Source: Pelagibius sp036570545
GTDB taxonomy: Bacteria; Pseudomonadota; Alphaproteobacteria; Kiloniellales; Kiloniellaceae
Assembly: GCA_036570545.1 (NCBI GenBank)
Contig: DATCXZ010000092.1
Span: 5,589 to 69,588 of the forward strand
Direction: 5' to 3'
DNA: 64,000 nt
Part shown: piece after piece, positions 33,442-43,383 of the stretch
Position numbering within the stretch: position 1 is the first letter of the stretch
Layout of the letters: every line of letters begins with the position of its first letter
Program-made: the position numbers and the translations under genes
The notes under the pieces: model-generated
Databases searched by the model: none
What the model saw: the letters and a program-made list of their open reading frames with translations, nothing else
What the model was told of the DNA's origin: nothing

Positions 33442-34509
33442 ATGACCGACAACACAACACCGACCCATGGCGGCGAGCGCAGCCTTCTCGAACGCCTGGC
33501 GCAAGGCCCGGTGATCTGCGCCGAGGGCTATCTCTTCGAGCTGGAGCGCCGCGGCTACCTGCAGGCCGGCGCCTTCGTGCCGGAGGTCGTGCTCGAGCAT
33601 CCGGAGGCGGTGACTCGCCTGCACGAGGACTTCGTGCACGCCGGCAGCGACGTCGTAGAGGCCTTCACCTACTATGCGCACCGCGAGAAGCTGCGGGTGA
33701 TCGGCCGCGAGAACGACCTGGAAAAGATGAATCGGCAAGCCCTGCGGCTCGCCCGCGACGTGGCGCGTCGCAATGGCTGCCTGATGGCCGGCAACATCTG
33801 CAACACCAACGCCTATGAAACCGACGACTCGGCGACCCACGCCAAGGTCCGCGCCATGTTCGAGGAGCAGATCGGCTGGGCGGTAGAGGAAGGCGCCGAC
33901 TTTCTGATCGCCGAGACCATCGACTGGTGCGGCGAGGCGGAGATCGCCCTCGACGTCATGAAGCGCACCGGCCTGCCGACAGTGGTGACGCTCTCGGTGC
34001 ATCGCGATGAGCAGATGTTCGACGGCGTCTCCGTGGTCGAAGCCTGCCGGCGCCTGGAGGCCGCCGGCGCCGATGTCGTGGGACTCAACTGCCAGCGCGG
34101 TCCGGCAACGCTGCTGCCGGTCATCCGCCGCGTCCGCGAGGCGGTCTCCTGTCACGTGGCGGCGCTGCCGGTGCCCTACCGCACCACCGAGGCAGAGCCG
34201 ACCTTTCAGACCCTGACCGATTCGGCCTGCGCCTGTATTCCCGGGAATCGCCCGTTCCCGACCGCGCTCGATCCCTTCACCTGCAACCGCTACGAATGCG
34301 CGGACTTCGCACGCGCCTGCCTGGAGCTCGACGTGCGCTACATCGGGCTCTGCTGCGGCGCCGCCCCGCACCACATCCGCGCCGTCGCCGAGGCCGTCGG
34401 CCGCACCGTGCCCGGCAGCCGCTACTCGCCGGACATGTCCAAGCACGCCTTCTTCGGCACCGACGCCGCCATCCCCAAGCGCTACCGGGAAAGGAGCGGC
34501 GAGATCTAA
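33442..34509 (+). CDS. Betaine-homocysteine S-methyltransferase family protein
   Basis: A 355-residue zinc methyltransferase (BHMT branch of the homocysteine methyltransferase family) making methionine from homocysteine without B12. It has EGYLFELERRGYLQAGAF, VVEAFTYYAHREKL, ETIDWCGEAEIAL, the zinc Cys in VVGLNCQRGP and the Cys pair in YIGLCCGAAPHHIRAV. The methyl donor is expected to be glycine betaine, though other onium donors cannot be excluded. AGGAG lies 9 bases before the ATG at 33442; starts at 33421 and 33433 are alternatives. It is the last enzyme of the cobalamin-riboswitch operon. Confidence 0.9.
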   Translation: MTDNTTPTHGGERSLLERLAQGPVICAEGYLFELERRGYLQAGAFVPEVVLEHPEAVTRLHEDFVHAGSDVVEAFTYYAHREKLRVIGRENDLEKMNRQALRLARDVARRNGCLMAGNICNTNAYETDDSATHAKVRAMFEEQIGWAVEEGADFLIAETIDWCGEAEIALDVMKRTGLPTVVTLSVHRDEQMFDGVSVVEACRRLEAAGADVVGLNCQRGPATLLPVIRRVREAVSCHVAALPVPYRTTEAEPTFQTLTDSACACIPGNRPFPTALDPFTCNRYECADFARACLELDVRYIGLCCGAAPHHIRAVAEAVGRTVPGSRYSPDMSKHAFFGTDAAIPKRYRERSGEI

Positions 34510-34524
34510 GGCCCGTAACCCGCT

Positions 34525-34564
34525 TCCCAGGTCAACCTTTTGGCTGTATAGGAATGACCTGGGA
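34525..34564 (+). promoter_or_regulatory. Hairpin overlapping the ribosome binding site of the next gene
   Basis: TCCCAGGTCA (34525-34534) and TGACCTGGGA (34555-34564) pair perfectly over 10 bases with a 20-base loop. The 3' arm includes the first part of the GGGAGG (34561-34566) that serves the GTG start at 34577. The stem may end the BHMT transcript or hide the ribosome binding site. Confidence 0.5.
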
Positions 34565-34576
34565 GGAACTCTGCAA

Positions 34577-34987
34577 GTGAGACGCAGCCACAGGATGAGC
34601 AGCGGCGCCTGGCGCCGGCGGCTTCCCGCCGCGGCGCTGTCCATGCTGCTCGCCGTTGCTCTGACTCTGGCGGGCGCTGTTCATGCTCTCCCGCCTCAAG
34701 GCAGCGCAACACCATCCTCCGATAGTATCTCGAGGGCCGAGGCCTTCGTGCCCTGGATCTGCGGGCCCGGCACCTCGACGGAACAGCAGGCGCCGGCGCC
34801 CGGTGGCGTCGAGCAGGGGTGCCCTGCCTGCACGCTCGCCAAAGCGCCAGGGCTGCTGCAGGTCGCCCTGTACGAGCCTGTGGTGGTCCGGCGGCTGCTG
34901 TCCACCCTTCGGCCGTGGCGTCAGGACGGCCCGGTGCTCCAGTTCGCCTCTTCCAATCCGCCGGCTCGGGCTCCGCCGCTCGCCTAG
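34577..34987 (+). CDS. DUF2946-like small exported protein
   Basis: A 136-residue protein with an N-terminal signal or anchor (LPAAALSMLLAVALTLAGAV) and a cysteine pattern, FVPWICGPG and GCPACTLA, reminiscent of DUF2946 proteins, which are frequent beside copper genes. GTG start with GGGAGG ten bases upstream. It directly precedes the YcnI and CopCD genes. The family call is tentative; the copper link rests mainly on context. Confidence 0.55.
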   Translation: MRRSHRMSSGAWRRRLPAAALSMLLAVALTLAGAVHALPPQGSATPSSDSISRAEAFVPWICGPGTSTEQQAPAPGGVEQGCPACTLAKAPGLLQVALYEPVVVRRLLSTLRPWRQDGPVLQFASSNPPARAPPLA

Positions 34988-35153
34988 CGCCGCAGCATCA
35001 CTCGCTCGGCTGCTTGGCGGCCATGCGTGATCGGCACCTATCCGCAGTCAAACTCATCCGGTCGCTGGCTCAAGCCAATGGCGACCCTGTTTTACCGTCC
35101 CGATCCGGCGGTCGCCGACCGCGCCGGATGCGTGCTTAGAAGGACCCATACAG

Positions 35154-35684
35154 ATGAATCGCATCTCTCTCTTCACTCTGACCGTGCTGGGCGGCCTTAG
35201 TCTCGCCGCCACCGCCCAGGCCCACGTCACCCTCGAGCAGCCGGAAGCCGCGGCCGGCAGCACCTACAAGGCCGTCGTGCGCGTGCCCCATGGCTGCGAG
35301 GGTGAAGCGACTCTGAAAGTGCGCGTGCAGATCCCCGAGGGCTTCATCAACGTCAAGCCGCAGCCCAAGGCGGGCTGGGCGCTGGAAACGGTGAAGGGGG
35401 CCTACGCAAAGACCTACGACTACTACGGCACCGCGCTGAGCGAGGGCGTCCGCGAGATCGGCTGGACCGGCGAACTGCTGGACGAGCACTATGACGAGTT
35501 CGTCTTCCGCGGCACGCTGGACAAGAGTCTTCCCATCGAGAAGGTGCTCTATATCCCGGTCGTTCAGGAATGCGCGAGCGGGACCGAGCGCTGGATCGAG
35601 ATCCCAGCCGAGGGGCAGAACCCGGATGACCTGGAAGGACCGGCGCCGGGGGTGATGATCCTGCCGGCGAAGTCGGGCCACTGA
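35154..35684 (+). CDS. ycnI: YcnI family (DUF1775) periplasmic copper protein
   Basis: A 176-residue exported protein: signal peptide MNRISLFTLTVLGGLSLAAT, cut before AHVTLEQPEA so that the mature N-terminus carries the copper-binding His. It contains VRVPHGCEGEATLKVRVQIP, GFINVKPQPKAGW and EIGWTGELLDEHYDEFVF, standard for DUF1775. Bacillus YcnI binds Cu(II) through this N-terminal region. It lies 53 bases ahead of the CopCD gene, the usual ycnI-ycnJ partnership. About 166 bases before it are non-coding with no obvious feature. Confidence 0.9.
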   Translation: MNRISLFTLTVLGGLSLAATAQAHVTLEQPEAAAGSTYKAVVRVPHGCEGEATLKVRVQIPEGFINVKPQPKAGWALETVKGAYAKTYDYYGTALSEGVREIGWTGELLDEHYDEFVFRGTLDKSLPIEKVLYIPVVQECASGTERWIEIPAEGQNPDDLEGPAPGVMILPAKSGH

Positions 35685-35736
35685 AGCTATTGGGGAGCCG
35701 GGCCGTCTCCGTGGCGGCCCGGCGCCTGACTGAGCC

Positions 35737-37332
35737 ATGCGGCTTCTTCTTCTGGCATTCGGCTTCCTCGCGCTCGCCTGGTCCGGCTTTCAGCCATCGC
35801 CGGCGGCTGCGCACGCCCAGTTGCAGGCAACCATCCCCGCTGCCGGCAGCGTCCTTCCGCAGGCCCCGCAGGAAGTTCGCCTGACGTTTTCGGAACCGGT
35901 CGCGCCGTTGGTGCTGCGCTGGATCGCGCCTGATGGCAGCGAGTTGGCGTTGCCCGACGCTCCACGGGCAGAGGGCATGGCGCTTATTCTGCCGGTGCCT
36001 GCCTATCTGCCGCCCGGCACGCACCTCATAAGCTGGCGCGTCGCCTCTCTCGACGGCCATCCGGTCGGCGGTACCTTCGTCTTCTCGATCGGCGCGCCGA
36101 CGCAGCCGCCTGCTGCCGGCACCCTCGCCGAGGCGAGTGCCTCCGGCTGGTTCGTCGCCGGGGCGCGCTACCTCCTCACGCTCTTGCTCGCCCTTGGCGC
36201 AGGCGGTGCAGTCTTTGCCGCGACCGTGGATCGCAACAACGGCGCGCCCGCCTGGACGCGCCGCCTGGCGTTCGTCGCAGCCTCGGCAGCCATGCCCGCA
36301 GCTTTGCTCGCCTTAGGACTGCACGGCGCCGACATGCTCGGACAGCCACCGTCGGCGCTGCTCACGCCGGCGCCCTGGTCAGCCGCCACTGCGTCGTCCT
36401 TCATGGCTACGGCACTGCTGGCCGCCCTGGCCGGCATCCTTGCCGCGATTTCCCTGCGCCTGGGCCAGTTCTTCCTGGCCCTCGCCGCGCTCGTCCTGGC
36501 GGCGCTTTCATATGCCCTGTCCGGCCATGTCGCGACCGCGCCGCCGCGCTGGCTCACGATCCCAGCCATCGTGCTTCACGCCGCGGCGATTGTCTTCTGG
36601 CTGGGCGCACTGCTTCCCCTCGCCGTCGCAGCGGCTAGCCGTGGCGCAGCGCTGGTGCCATTGCTGCGGCGATTCTCCACTATCGCCGTGCCGGCCGTCG
36701 CGATCCTCGTCCTGACAGGCATCGTCCTCGCCGTCGTGCAGGTCGAGGCGCCGCAGGCGCTGCTCGATACCGCCTATGGCCGGCTGCTGCTGGCCAAACT
36801 CGCCGGTGTCGCCGCGCTGCTGGCCCTGGCGGCGGTGAACCGGCTCCGCCTTACCCCGGCGATCGAGGCCGACGGGTCCTCCCGGCCGCTTGTCAGAAGC
36901 ATCACTGCGGAGATCGTCGTCGCGCTCGTCGTCGTTGGCCTGGCCTCCGGCTTCCGTTTGACGCCGCCGCCGCGCCTCCTGGCCACAGCCGCCCCGGCCG
37001 AGGCCCACCTCCACATCCACCAGGAGCGCGCCATGGCGGACGTCACGCTGCGCCCGGGCCGCGCGGGGCCGAACGCTGTCGAGGTCGTCCTGTCCAAGGG
37101 CGACTTCAGCCCACTGCAGCCGCTCGAAGTTGAAATCGCCTTCGCCCGGCCGAATGGCAGCATCGAAGCCATCACCGGGAAAGCCGCGCTCGGCTCCGAC
37201 GGAGTGTGGCGCGTCGACGCCTTGCACCTGCCGTTCGATGGAACTTGGACTGTAGCAGTTCGAATTCTCATCTCGGATTTTGAGAGGATCATCTTGACCG
37301 ACGAAATCATGATTCGCCCGACCGGCGGTTAG
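35737..37332 (+). CDS. CopC-CopD fusion, copper uptake membrane protein (YcnJ/PcoCD-like)
   Basis: A 531-residue protein. Residues 1-27 are a signal peptide; 28-120 are a CopC domain (AHAQLQATIPAAGSVLPQAP, LTFSEPV, SWRVASLDGHPVGGTFVFSI) with mature N-terminal His and the later Asp-His copper site. Residues about 135-410 are a CopD membrane domain of around eight helices. Residues about 420-531 are an extra periplasmic beta domain with HLHIHQERAMADV. Such fusions import copper. It follows ycnI and ends about 105 bases before the second cobalamin riboswitch. Confidence 0.88.
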   Translation: MRLLLLAFGFLALAWSGFQPSPAAAHAQLQATIPAAGSVLPQAPQEVRLTFSEPVAPLVLRWIAPDGSELALPDAPRAEGMALILPVPAYLPPGTHLISWRVASLDGHPVGGTFVFSIGAPTQPPAAGTLAEASASGWFVAGARYLLTLLLALGAGGAVFAATVDRNNGAPAWTRRLAFVAASAAMPAALLALGLHGADMLGQPPSALLTPAPWSAATASSFMATALLAALAGILAAISLRLGQFFLALAALVLAALSYALSGHVATAPPRWLTIPAIVLHAAAIVFWLGALLPLAVAAASRGAALVPLLRRFSTIAVPAVAILVLTGIVLAVVQVEAPQALLDTAYGRLLLAKLAGVAALLALAAVNRLRLTPAIEADGSSRPLVRSITAEIVVALVVVGLASGFRLTPPPRLLATAAPAEAHLHIHQERAMADVTLRPGRAGPNAVEVVLSKGDFSPLQPLEVEIAFARPNGSIEAITGKAALGSDGVWRVDALHLPFDGTWTVAVRILISDFERIILTDEIMIRPTGG

Positions 37333-37437
37333 CGTCTTCACATTTGTCCGGTTTCATCATGCCGGTGCGACCAATTTCGAGCGCACCGCAGCGCAGCCCC
37401 TTGACCGCCGGTTCCGGCTTCGCGTATCTAGGGCGCG

Positions 37438-37640
37438 ACGGTTCCCCGACGGATGAACTCCGGGGGATTAATAGGGAACACGGTGCGGACGACCCAATCG
37501 GGGCCAACGCCGTGACTGCCCCCGCAACTGTAAGCGGATTGTGTGACGTATCGGCTGCCGAAGGCAGCCGGCCACTGGGAGACCGGGAAGGCCACGTCCC
37601 ACGATAATCCGCGAGTCAGGAGACCGGCCGTCAAAACGTC
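37438..37640 (+). ncRNA. Cobalamin riboswitch 2 (upstream of BtuFCD-like importer)
   Basis: Core blocks: GGTTCC at 37440, TAGGGAACACGGTG (37472-37485), GCCGTGACTGCCCCCGCAAC (37509-37528), TGTAAGCGG, CCACTGGGAGACCGGGAAGG, and the B12 box GCGAGTCAGGAGACCGGCC (37611-37629). The match to the cobalamin aptamer consensus is stronger than in riboswitch 1. The downstream binding-protein ATG is 162 bases beyond, leaving room for a terminator or sequestering stem. Confidence 0.95.
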
Positions 37641-37801
37641 AACCCAGTACCGGGCGGGGTTGCCTGGGGGAAGGATGCACATGCTGGGACTCCGTCTCGC
37701 GACAGGTTTCCTGTGCTCTAGCGCAGATCACAAGTTCCACCGTTCCTCTTCGATCGCTGCAGCCCGCATGCCCGGATTCCCACAATCCGGAGACGAAACT
37801 C

Positions 37802-38818
37802 ATGACCCTTCAACACGCGGGCCTCGCTGCCCTGGCGCTCGCCTTCGCCATTCCCACGGCACAGGCACAAGCGACGGATTATCCGCTTTCGTTGACCAAC
37901 TGTGGGCAGACGATCACTTTCGACGCAGCGCCTGACAGCGCAGTTACAATGGGCCAGTCGGGCACCGAGATGCTCTATGCCCTAGGTCTGGGCAAGAAGA
38001 TCGTCGCCACCTCAGTCTGGTTCAACCCCGTGCTGCCGCAGTTCAAGGAATTGAACGACAGCATCGAGCGGCTGGCCGACAACTTCCCCAGCTTTGAAAG
38101 CGTGGTGACTAAGAAGCCGGGGCTGGTTGTGGCGCAGTTCGAGAGCCTTGTCGCAGACCCGGGTCGTGTCGCCCCGCGCGTGCAGTTTCATGACGTCGGC
38201 ATCCCCACCTACGTCCTGCCTGCCGACTGCGACACCAAGGACAACACCGTCGGCGCTGACGGCACGCGCGTCGCTCCCTTCTCCACCGTCTCCGTCTACA
38301 AAGGAATTATCGAGCTAGCGACAATCTTCGATGTGCAGCAAAGCGGCATCGAACTGGTTTCCGAGCTGAAGGAGCGGGAGGCTGAGGCAATCGATCTGGC
38401 CCGCTCCCTCAATCTTCCGGAAGTCTCGGCCGTTTTCTGGTTTTCCTCCACGAGCATCAAGGCCGATCCCTTCGTGGCCGGTCGCAAGGGGGCACCGGGG
38501 TACCTGATGGACAAGCTGGGCATCGAGAATGTTATCGAGTCCGACGAGGAATGGCCGACAGTGGGCTGGGAATCCATCGCCAAGTCCGATCCGACGGTGA
38601 TCGTCATCGCCGAGGTGGATCGCCGCCGCTTTCCCGCCGACGATGTTGAGAAGAAGCTGGCGTTCCTCAAGACCGATCCCGTCGCCAAGGAGATGACGGC
38701 CGTACGCGAGGGCCGCATCATCGTCATGGATGCCCACGCCATGAGCGCCACCATACGCTCGATATTCGGGTTGGAGACGGTGGCCCGGGCGCTGTCGGAA
38801 TTCGACCTCGGCCAATGA
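37802..38818 (+). CDS. btuF: Cobalamin-type ABC importer, substrate-binding protein (BtuF/FepB fold)
   Basis: A 338-residue exported type 3 binding protein. The signal peptide HAGLAALALAFAIPTAQAQA is followed by YPLSLTNCGQTITFDAAPDS, VTMGQSGTEMLYALGLGKKI, KKPGLVVAQFE and a second lobe with DKLGIENVIESDEEWPTVGW. The fold serves iron-siderophores, haem and cobalamin; the upstream cobalamin riboswitch argues for cobalamin or another corrinoid. ATGA overlap with the permease reading frame shows translational coupling. Confidence 0.85.
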   Translation: MTLQHAGLAALALAFAIPTAQAQATDYPLSLTNCGQTITFDAAPDSAVTMGQSGTEMLYALGLGKKIVATSVWFNPVLPQFKELNDSIERLADNFPSFESVVTKKPGLVVAQFESLVADPGRVAPRVQFHDVGIPTYVLPADCDTKDNTVGADGTRVAPFSTVSVYKGIIELATIFDVQQSGIELVSELKEREAEAIDLARSLNLPEVSAVFWFSSTSIKADPFVAGRKGAPGYLMDKLGIENVIESDEEWPTVGWESIAKSDPTVIVIAEVDRRRFPADDVEKKLAFLKTDPVAKEMTAVREGRIIVMDAHAMSATIRSIFGLETVARALSEFDLGQ

Positions 38819-39873
38819 GCGAGGCCGCGCTCCAGCGCGCGCGGTCCAGCCGGTGGCGTTGGGGGTGGCCCTGGCTCTGGGGCGCTCCCCGGTGCTGCTG
38901 GTCGCCTTCGTCGCCGGCGCCTCGATCGGCGAGACGCGGATTCCGCTCGACATCATCTTCCAGGTGCTGGGCAACGAGCTCTTCGACGCCGGCTATCCTG
39001 TGGGACGCATCGACGAAGGTATCGTCTGGAACTACCGCTTGAGCCGCGCCATCGTCGCCGCCTGCTGCGGCGCGGCACTGGCGCTTTCTGGGGTTGTGCT
39101 GCAAGCCTTGCTGCGCAACGCCCTGGCCGACCCCTACCTGCTCGGCATTTCGGCGGGCGCCTCGACCGGCGCGGTCGCGGTGACCGTGGCCGGGCTTGGG
39201 GCTGGGGCAATCTCGCTCTCGACCGGCGCCTTCGCCGGGGCGGCGCTGGCCTTCGTGCTTGTCGCCGCGCTGGCGCGTGCAGCCGGCGGCGGCACGGGAC
39301 TGCAGGCCGCCGGGGTCATTGTGCTGGCCGGCATCGCCGGCTCGCAGCTCTTCAACGCGCTGACAGCCTTCGTCATCGCCAAGTCCGCCAACGCCGAGCA
39401 GGCTCGCGGCATCATGTTCTGGCTGCTCGGCAACCTCTCCGGTGTGCGTTGGGCTGACGTCTGGATGGCAGTGTCCGCGGCCGTCGGTGGCTGCCTCACC
39501 TGCTTCTGGCACATCCGTGCGCTGGACGCCTTCACCTTCGGCATCGACAGCGCCGCATCGCTCGGCATCGCGGTGCGTCGCGTCCAGGTTCTCCTCATCG
39601 GCGCCGCCGCGCTGACCACGGCGGTCATGGTCTCCATCGTCGGCTCCATAGGCTTTGTCGGCCTCGTCATCCCGCACGCCATGCGCTTCATCGTCGGTGT
39701 GCGCCACCGTCGGCTAGTGCCCGCCTCGGCGCTCGCCGGCGCCGTGTTCCTCATTGTATCCGACATCATCTCGCGCGTCATCATTCCGGCCAGGTGCTGC
39801 CCATCGGCGTCATCACCGCCCTGGTCGGAGCGCCCGCTTTCGCCCTCATCCTGCTGCGCGGCAAGGCCTCCCG

Positions 39874-39877
<4 letters not shown>
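38815..39877 (+). pseudogene. btuC: FecCD/BtuC-type ABC permease, frameshifted
   Basis: A BtuC-type inner-membrane permease read in pieces. From a GTG at 38853 it gives LALGRSPVLLVAFVAGASIG, GVVLQALLRNALADPYLLGI, SAGASTGAVAV, GSIGFVGLVIPHAMRFIVG and ISRVIIP. At about 39787-39791 the frame is lost; a one-base gain restores GQVLPIGVITALVGAPAFAL to a stop at 39875-39877, which overlaps the ATPase ATG. At the 5' end, an ATG at 38815 overlapping the btuF stop gives MSEAALQRARSSRWRW in a different frame, so a second shift near 38850 is possible. This is either two sequencing errors or a real pseudogene. Confidence 0.75.
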
Positions 39878-40716
<839 letters not shown>

Positions 40717-41281
40717 AGATGTTGAACCGGAACATGACCGGACCGATGGTCTACGAGCCCGATCATCTGTCGATCGCGCCGGGCGACACCGTTAAGTTCC
40801 TAGCCACCGACAAAGGCCACAACGCGGCTGTCATCGAAGGAATGCTGCTGGACGGCGCCGCTGTCTTCAAAGGCAACATCAACGAGGAAGTTGCCGTGAC
40901 GCTGACGGCGGAGGGCCTCTACGGCGTGAAGTGCTCGCCGCACTTCGCGATGGGCATGGCGATGCCGATCGAGGTCGGCGCCGCGCGAGCGAAGGCGACC
41001 GACCGACCCGAGGGCCTGCCGTCCCGCGCGAAAACGCGCTTCGAGGAAATCCTGCTGCGGGCGGGCCGACACTAGGCGATCCGCGCTCCCCAATCCGCGA
41101 AGCTATCCAACCCCGCACTCGACTGCAGCCGATGTTCGCAACGGGTCTTGGTCGTGTGAAAACTCTCCGGCGGGGAAGTAGGCGGGCGCCGGCGGATGGA
41201 TAACTCGGCGCCTGAACCGGCGATTTTTAGTTTCAACCACCAAGAGCTCTGAGGGGCCGTAACGAGGCTCGGAAGATGTCG

Positions 41282-42176
41282 TCAGAGGCGCGCAGCGTCC
41301 ATGGGACGCGCGGGCGGGCCCAATCCGGCCCGCATCGCTGCCATCAGGGGGCCGGTGCCTAGGATACTGATGACACGGGTGAGATTGCAGGCCAGCACGT
41401 GCAGGGACATCTCGGTGGCGACGTTAGGAAGCCTCTTCATCAGAAAGTGCGTCGCCCCCATCCGGGCCTTGATGGTGCCGAACGGATGCTCGACTGTTTC
41501 GAACCGGCCTCTCACCCTGTTGTCGGAGGTCATCGGCTTGGGCAAGGTGATCGTGATGTCCGCTTCCGCGCAGGCCAGGATCTCTCCGCTGTCGAAGTAG
41601 CCACGGTCAGCCACGACCTCGAGGCTTTCGGCTTCGAGTATGGCCTTTGCCTCTTTGTCCATCCGGGCAAGCTGGGCACGGTCGCTGCCGACGTTGATGA
41701 CATCATGGGCGATGATGAGATGATGCCTCGCGTCGACCACTGCCTGCACGTCGTAGCCCACCACGCCGGAACCTGGTGGCCATCGAACGAGAGTCAGGAT
41801 CGGTCAGGGAAACCTGTTGGTCCGGTGCCTCTCGCATCTGGGCATCCAGAGCTGCCAAGCGATTCATCTTCTCGCGCAGCCGGGTCGTCTTGTTCGTCAG
41901 TGCCGGCGACGGTTCCTGGCGGTCGGCACTGTCGAGCTGGTGGAGATAGCGCGCCACGCTCTCCTCGATCTGGGCCAGGCGCCTCTCCATCTTGCCCCGC
42001 GTGAAGTTCCGGTCTCGGTTATTGACCGCCTTGAACTTGCTGCCGTCGATCGCCACGCTGGCCTCGCCCAACAGGCCGAGCCCGCGGCAGAGCTCGACCA
42101 CGGGCTTCGCGATTGCCAGTGCATCGATCTCCGCGCTCGTGGGGTAGCGGCTGGTCCGTGCGGGCTTGGGCCGCAT
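41282..42176 (-). mobile_element. IS1182-family transposase remnant (frameshifted, 5' truncated)
   Basis: Two minus-strand frames make up the C-terminal two thirds of an IS1182-type DDE transposase. Upstream part: LLGEASVAIDGSKFKAVNNR, DRNFTRGKM and SLTDPDSRSMAT. Downstream part: GSGVVGYDVQAVVDARHHLI, VADRGYFDSGEILACAEA and HPFGTIKARMGATHFLMKRL. The shift lies at about 41765-41780. The N-terminal DUF772 portion (roughly 110 residues) is missing beyond 42176. No terminal inverted repeats were identified, so it is a dead relic. Confidence 0.85.
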
Positions 42177-42265
42177 CGATGCAGGTGTAGTCGACTACTG
42201 TTGAACACAGAGTGATTCGGGTGTGCCTATGGTTCGTCCGCAGCGGCACCAGGGCGTATTGCCGG

Positions 42266-42526
42266 CTATGAGGATCCCAATGCTGGCAGACACCTCCAGT
42301 GCCGCGCCGTGCGAGTCGCCGGCGTGGCCGACGGGCGACGCCGGTGCGGATCGACCCTCAGATAGCCGTTGCGCAATTCGTGAACCGGGAAAAGCGGCGT
42401 GCCGCCGGTGAGATCGAGCACAAAAGGCGGCGTCTCTTGCGTGCAGCCGATCATCACCGGATCGGTGCCACCGAAAAGAGATGCACACCAGCGCCCATCC
42501 GGCGGCAACAGCGTCACCCTCTTCAA
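42266..42526 (-). pseudogene. Possible truncated gene, family not recognised
   Basis: A minus-strand frame of 86 codons, beginning MKRVTLLPPDGRWCASLFGG and containing TPPFVLDLTGGTPLFPVHEL, then drifting into low-complexity Arg/Pro-rich residues beside the IS relic. The N-terminal half looks protein-like; the rest does not. It may be the 5' end of a gene cut by the insertion, or a chance frame. It is divergent from the formate dehydrogenase accessory genes. Confidence 0.25.
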
Positions 42527-42590
42527 ATGGGCTACAAAAAGGTTATATCAAAATCATGGCCTCAGCATCTGCGTCCGGGGTTGTGCCTCC

Positions 42591-43340
42591 ATGCCCTTGC
42601 ATACATTGACTGCCGCCCGCGCCTTGGATGTGCCACCGCCTTACGATGTTGTTACGTTGCGGGAGGTGGGCGATGCTTTCGCGCATGCCTGCGCCATCGC
42701 GGGCGAGAGCGGCGCAGGTACGCTCGTGTGGGTCCGCCGCTACGATCTGGCGGAATTTGCCGTCGTCCTGGAGCCCGAGGAGACGCTCGCGGCGGCACGC
42801 CGCGCCTTCTATGTCGGCATGAACGCGCTGGCCGACGCGCTTTCCTTCCATGCGCCGCCGGAGCGGCCGGTCAGCTTCGATTGGCCCGACGCCATACGCA
42901 TCGACGGCGTTGTGGTCGGTGGCGGTCGGCTTGGCTGGCCGGATGAAGCCTCCGAGGACGAAATACCGTCATGGTTGGTCTTCTCCGGCATGGTTCGCAC
43001 TTTCGCGATTCATGCCGGAGAGCCCGGGTTACGGCCGTTGCACGGTGCGCTGGACGAGGTGGGATTCGAAGAAGTCGACAGCGCCGAGATCATTGCAAGC
43101 TTCACCCGGCACCTCATGGCCGGGTTCCATGATCGGAACGAGGCGAGCGTCGCTGCCGAGGCCGAGAACTGGCTCGCGCGCCTGCCCCGGGAAGATAGAG
43201 AGCGCTTCTGCCTCGCCGCCAATGGCGATCTTCTCGTATTCCAGGGTGAGGTTCCGGAACCGGTGGAGCGGCGGAAGCTGGTCCTGGCGCTCGCCACGCC
43301 ATCCTGGCTGGATCCTGCGACGGGGACCCCATGGCTATGA
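42591..43340 (+). CDS. Biotin/lipoate protein ligase-like protein (DUF4444 type) of FDH cluster
   Basis: A 249-residue protein of the biotin/lipoate A/B ligase-like family: TLVWVRRYDLAEFAVVLEPE, AARRAFYVGMNALADALSFH, FDWPDAIRIDGVVVGGGRLG, WLVFSGMVRTFAI and a C-terminal DUF4444-like part (ENWLARLPREDRERFCLAAN, GDLLVF). Members are typically found at the head of formate dehydrogenase clusters with DUF3305/DUF3306, as here. Their reaction is unproved. The ribosome binding site before the ATG is weak. Confidence 0.75.
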   Translation: MPLHTLTAARALDVPPPYDVVTLREVGDAFAHACAIAGESGAGTLVWVRRYDLAEFAVVLEPEETLAAARRAFYVGMNALADALSFHAPPERPVSFDWPDAIRIDGVVVGGGRLGWPDEASEDEIPSWLVFSGMVRTFAIHAGEPGLRPLHGALDEVGFEEVDSAEIIASFTRHLMAGFHDRNEASVAAEAENWLARLPREDRERFCLAANGDLLVFQGEVPEPVERRKLVLALATPSWLDPATGTPWL

Positions 43341-43383
43341 AGCTGCCACGGACGGCGGCGCCGATGAAGTGAAGAGAGATGAA

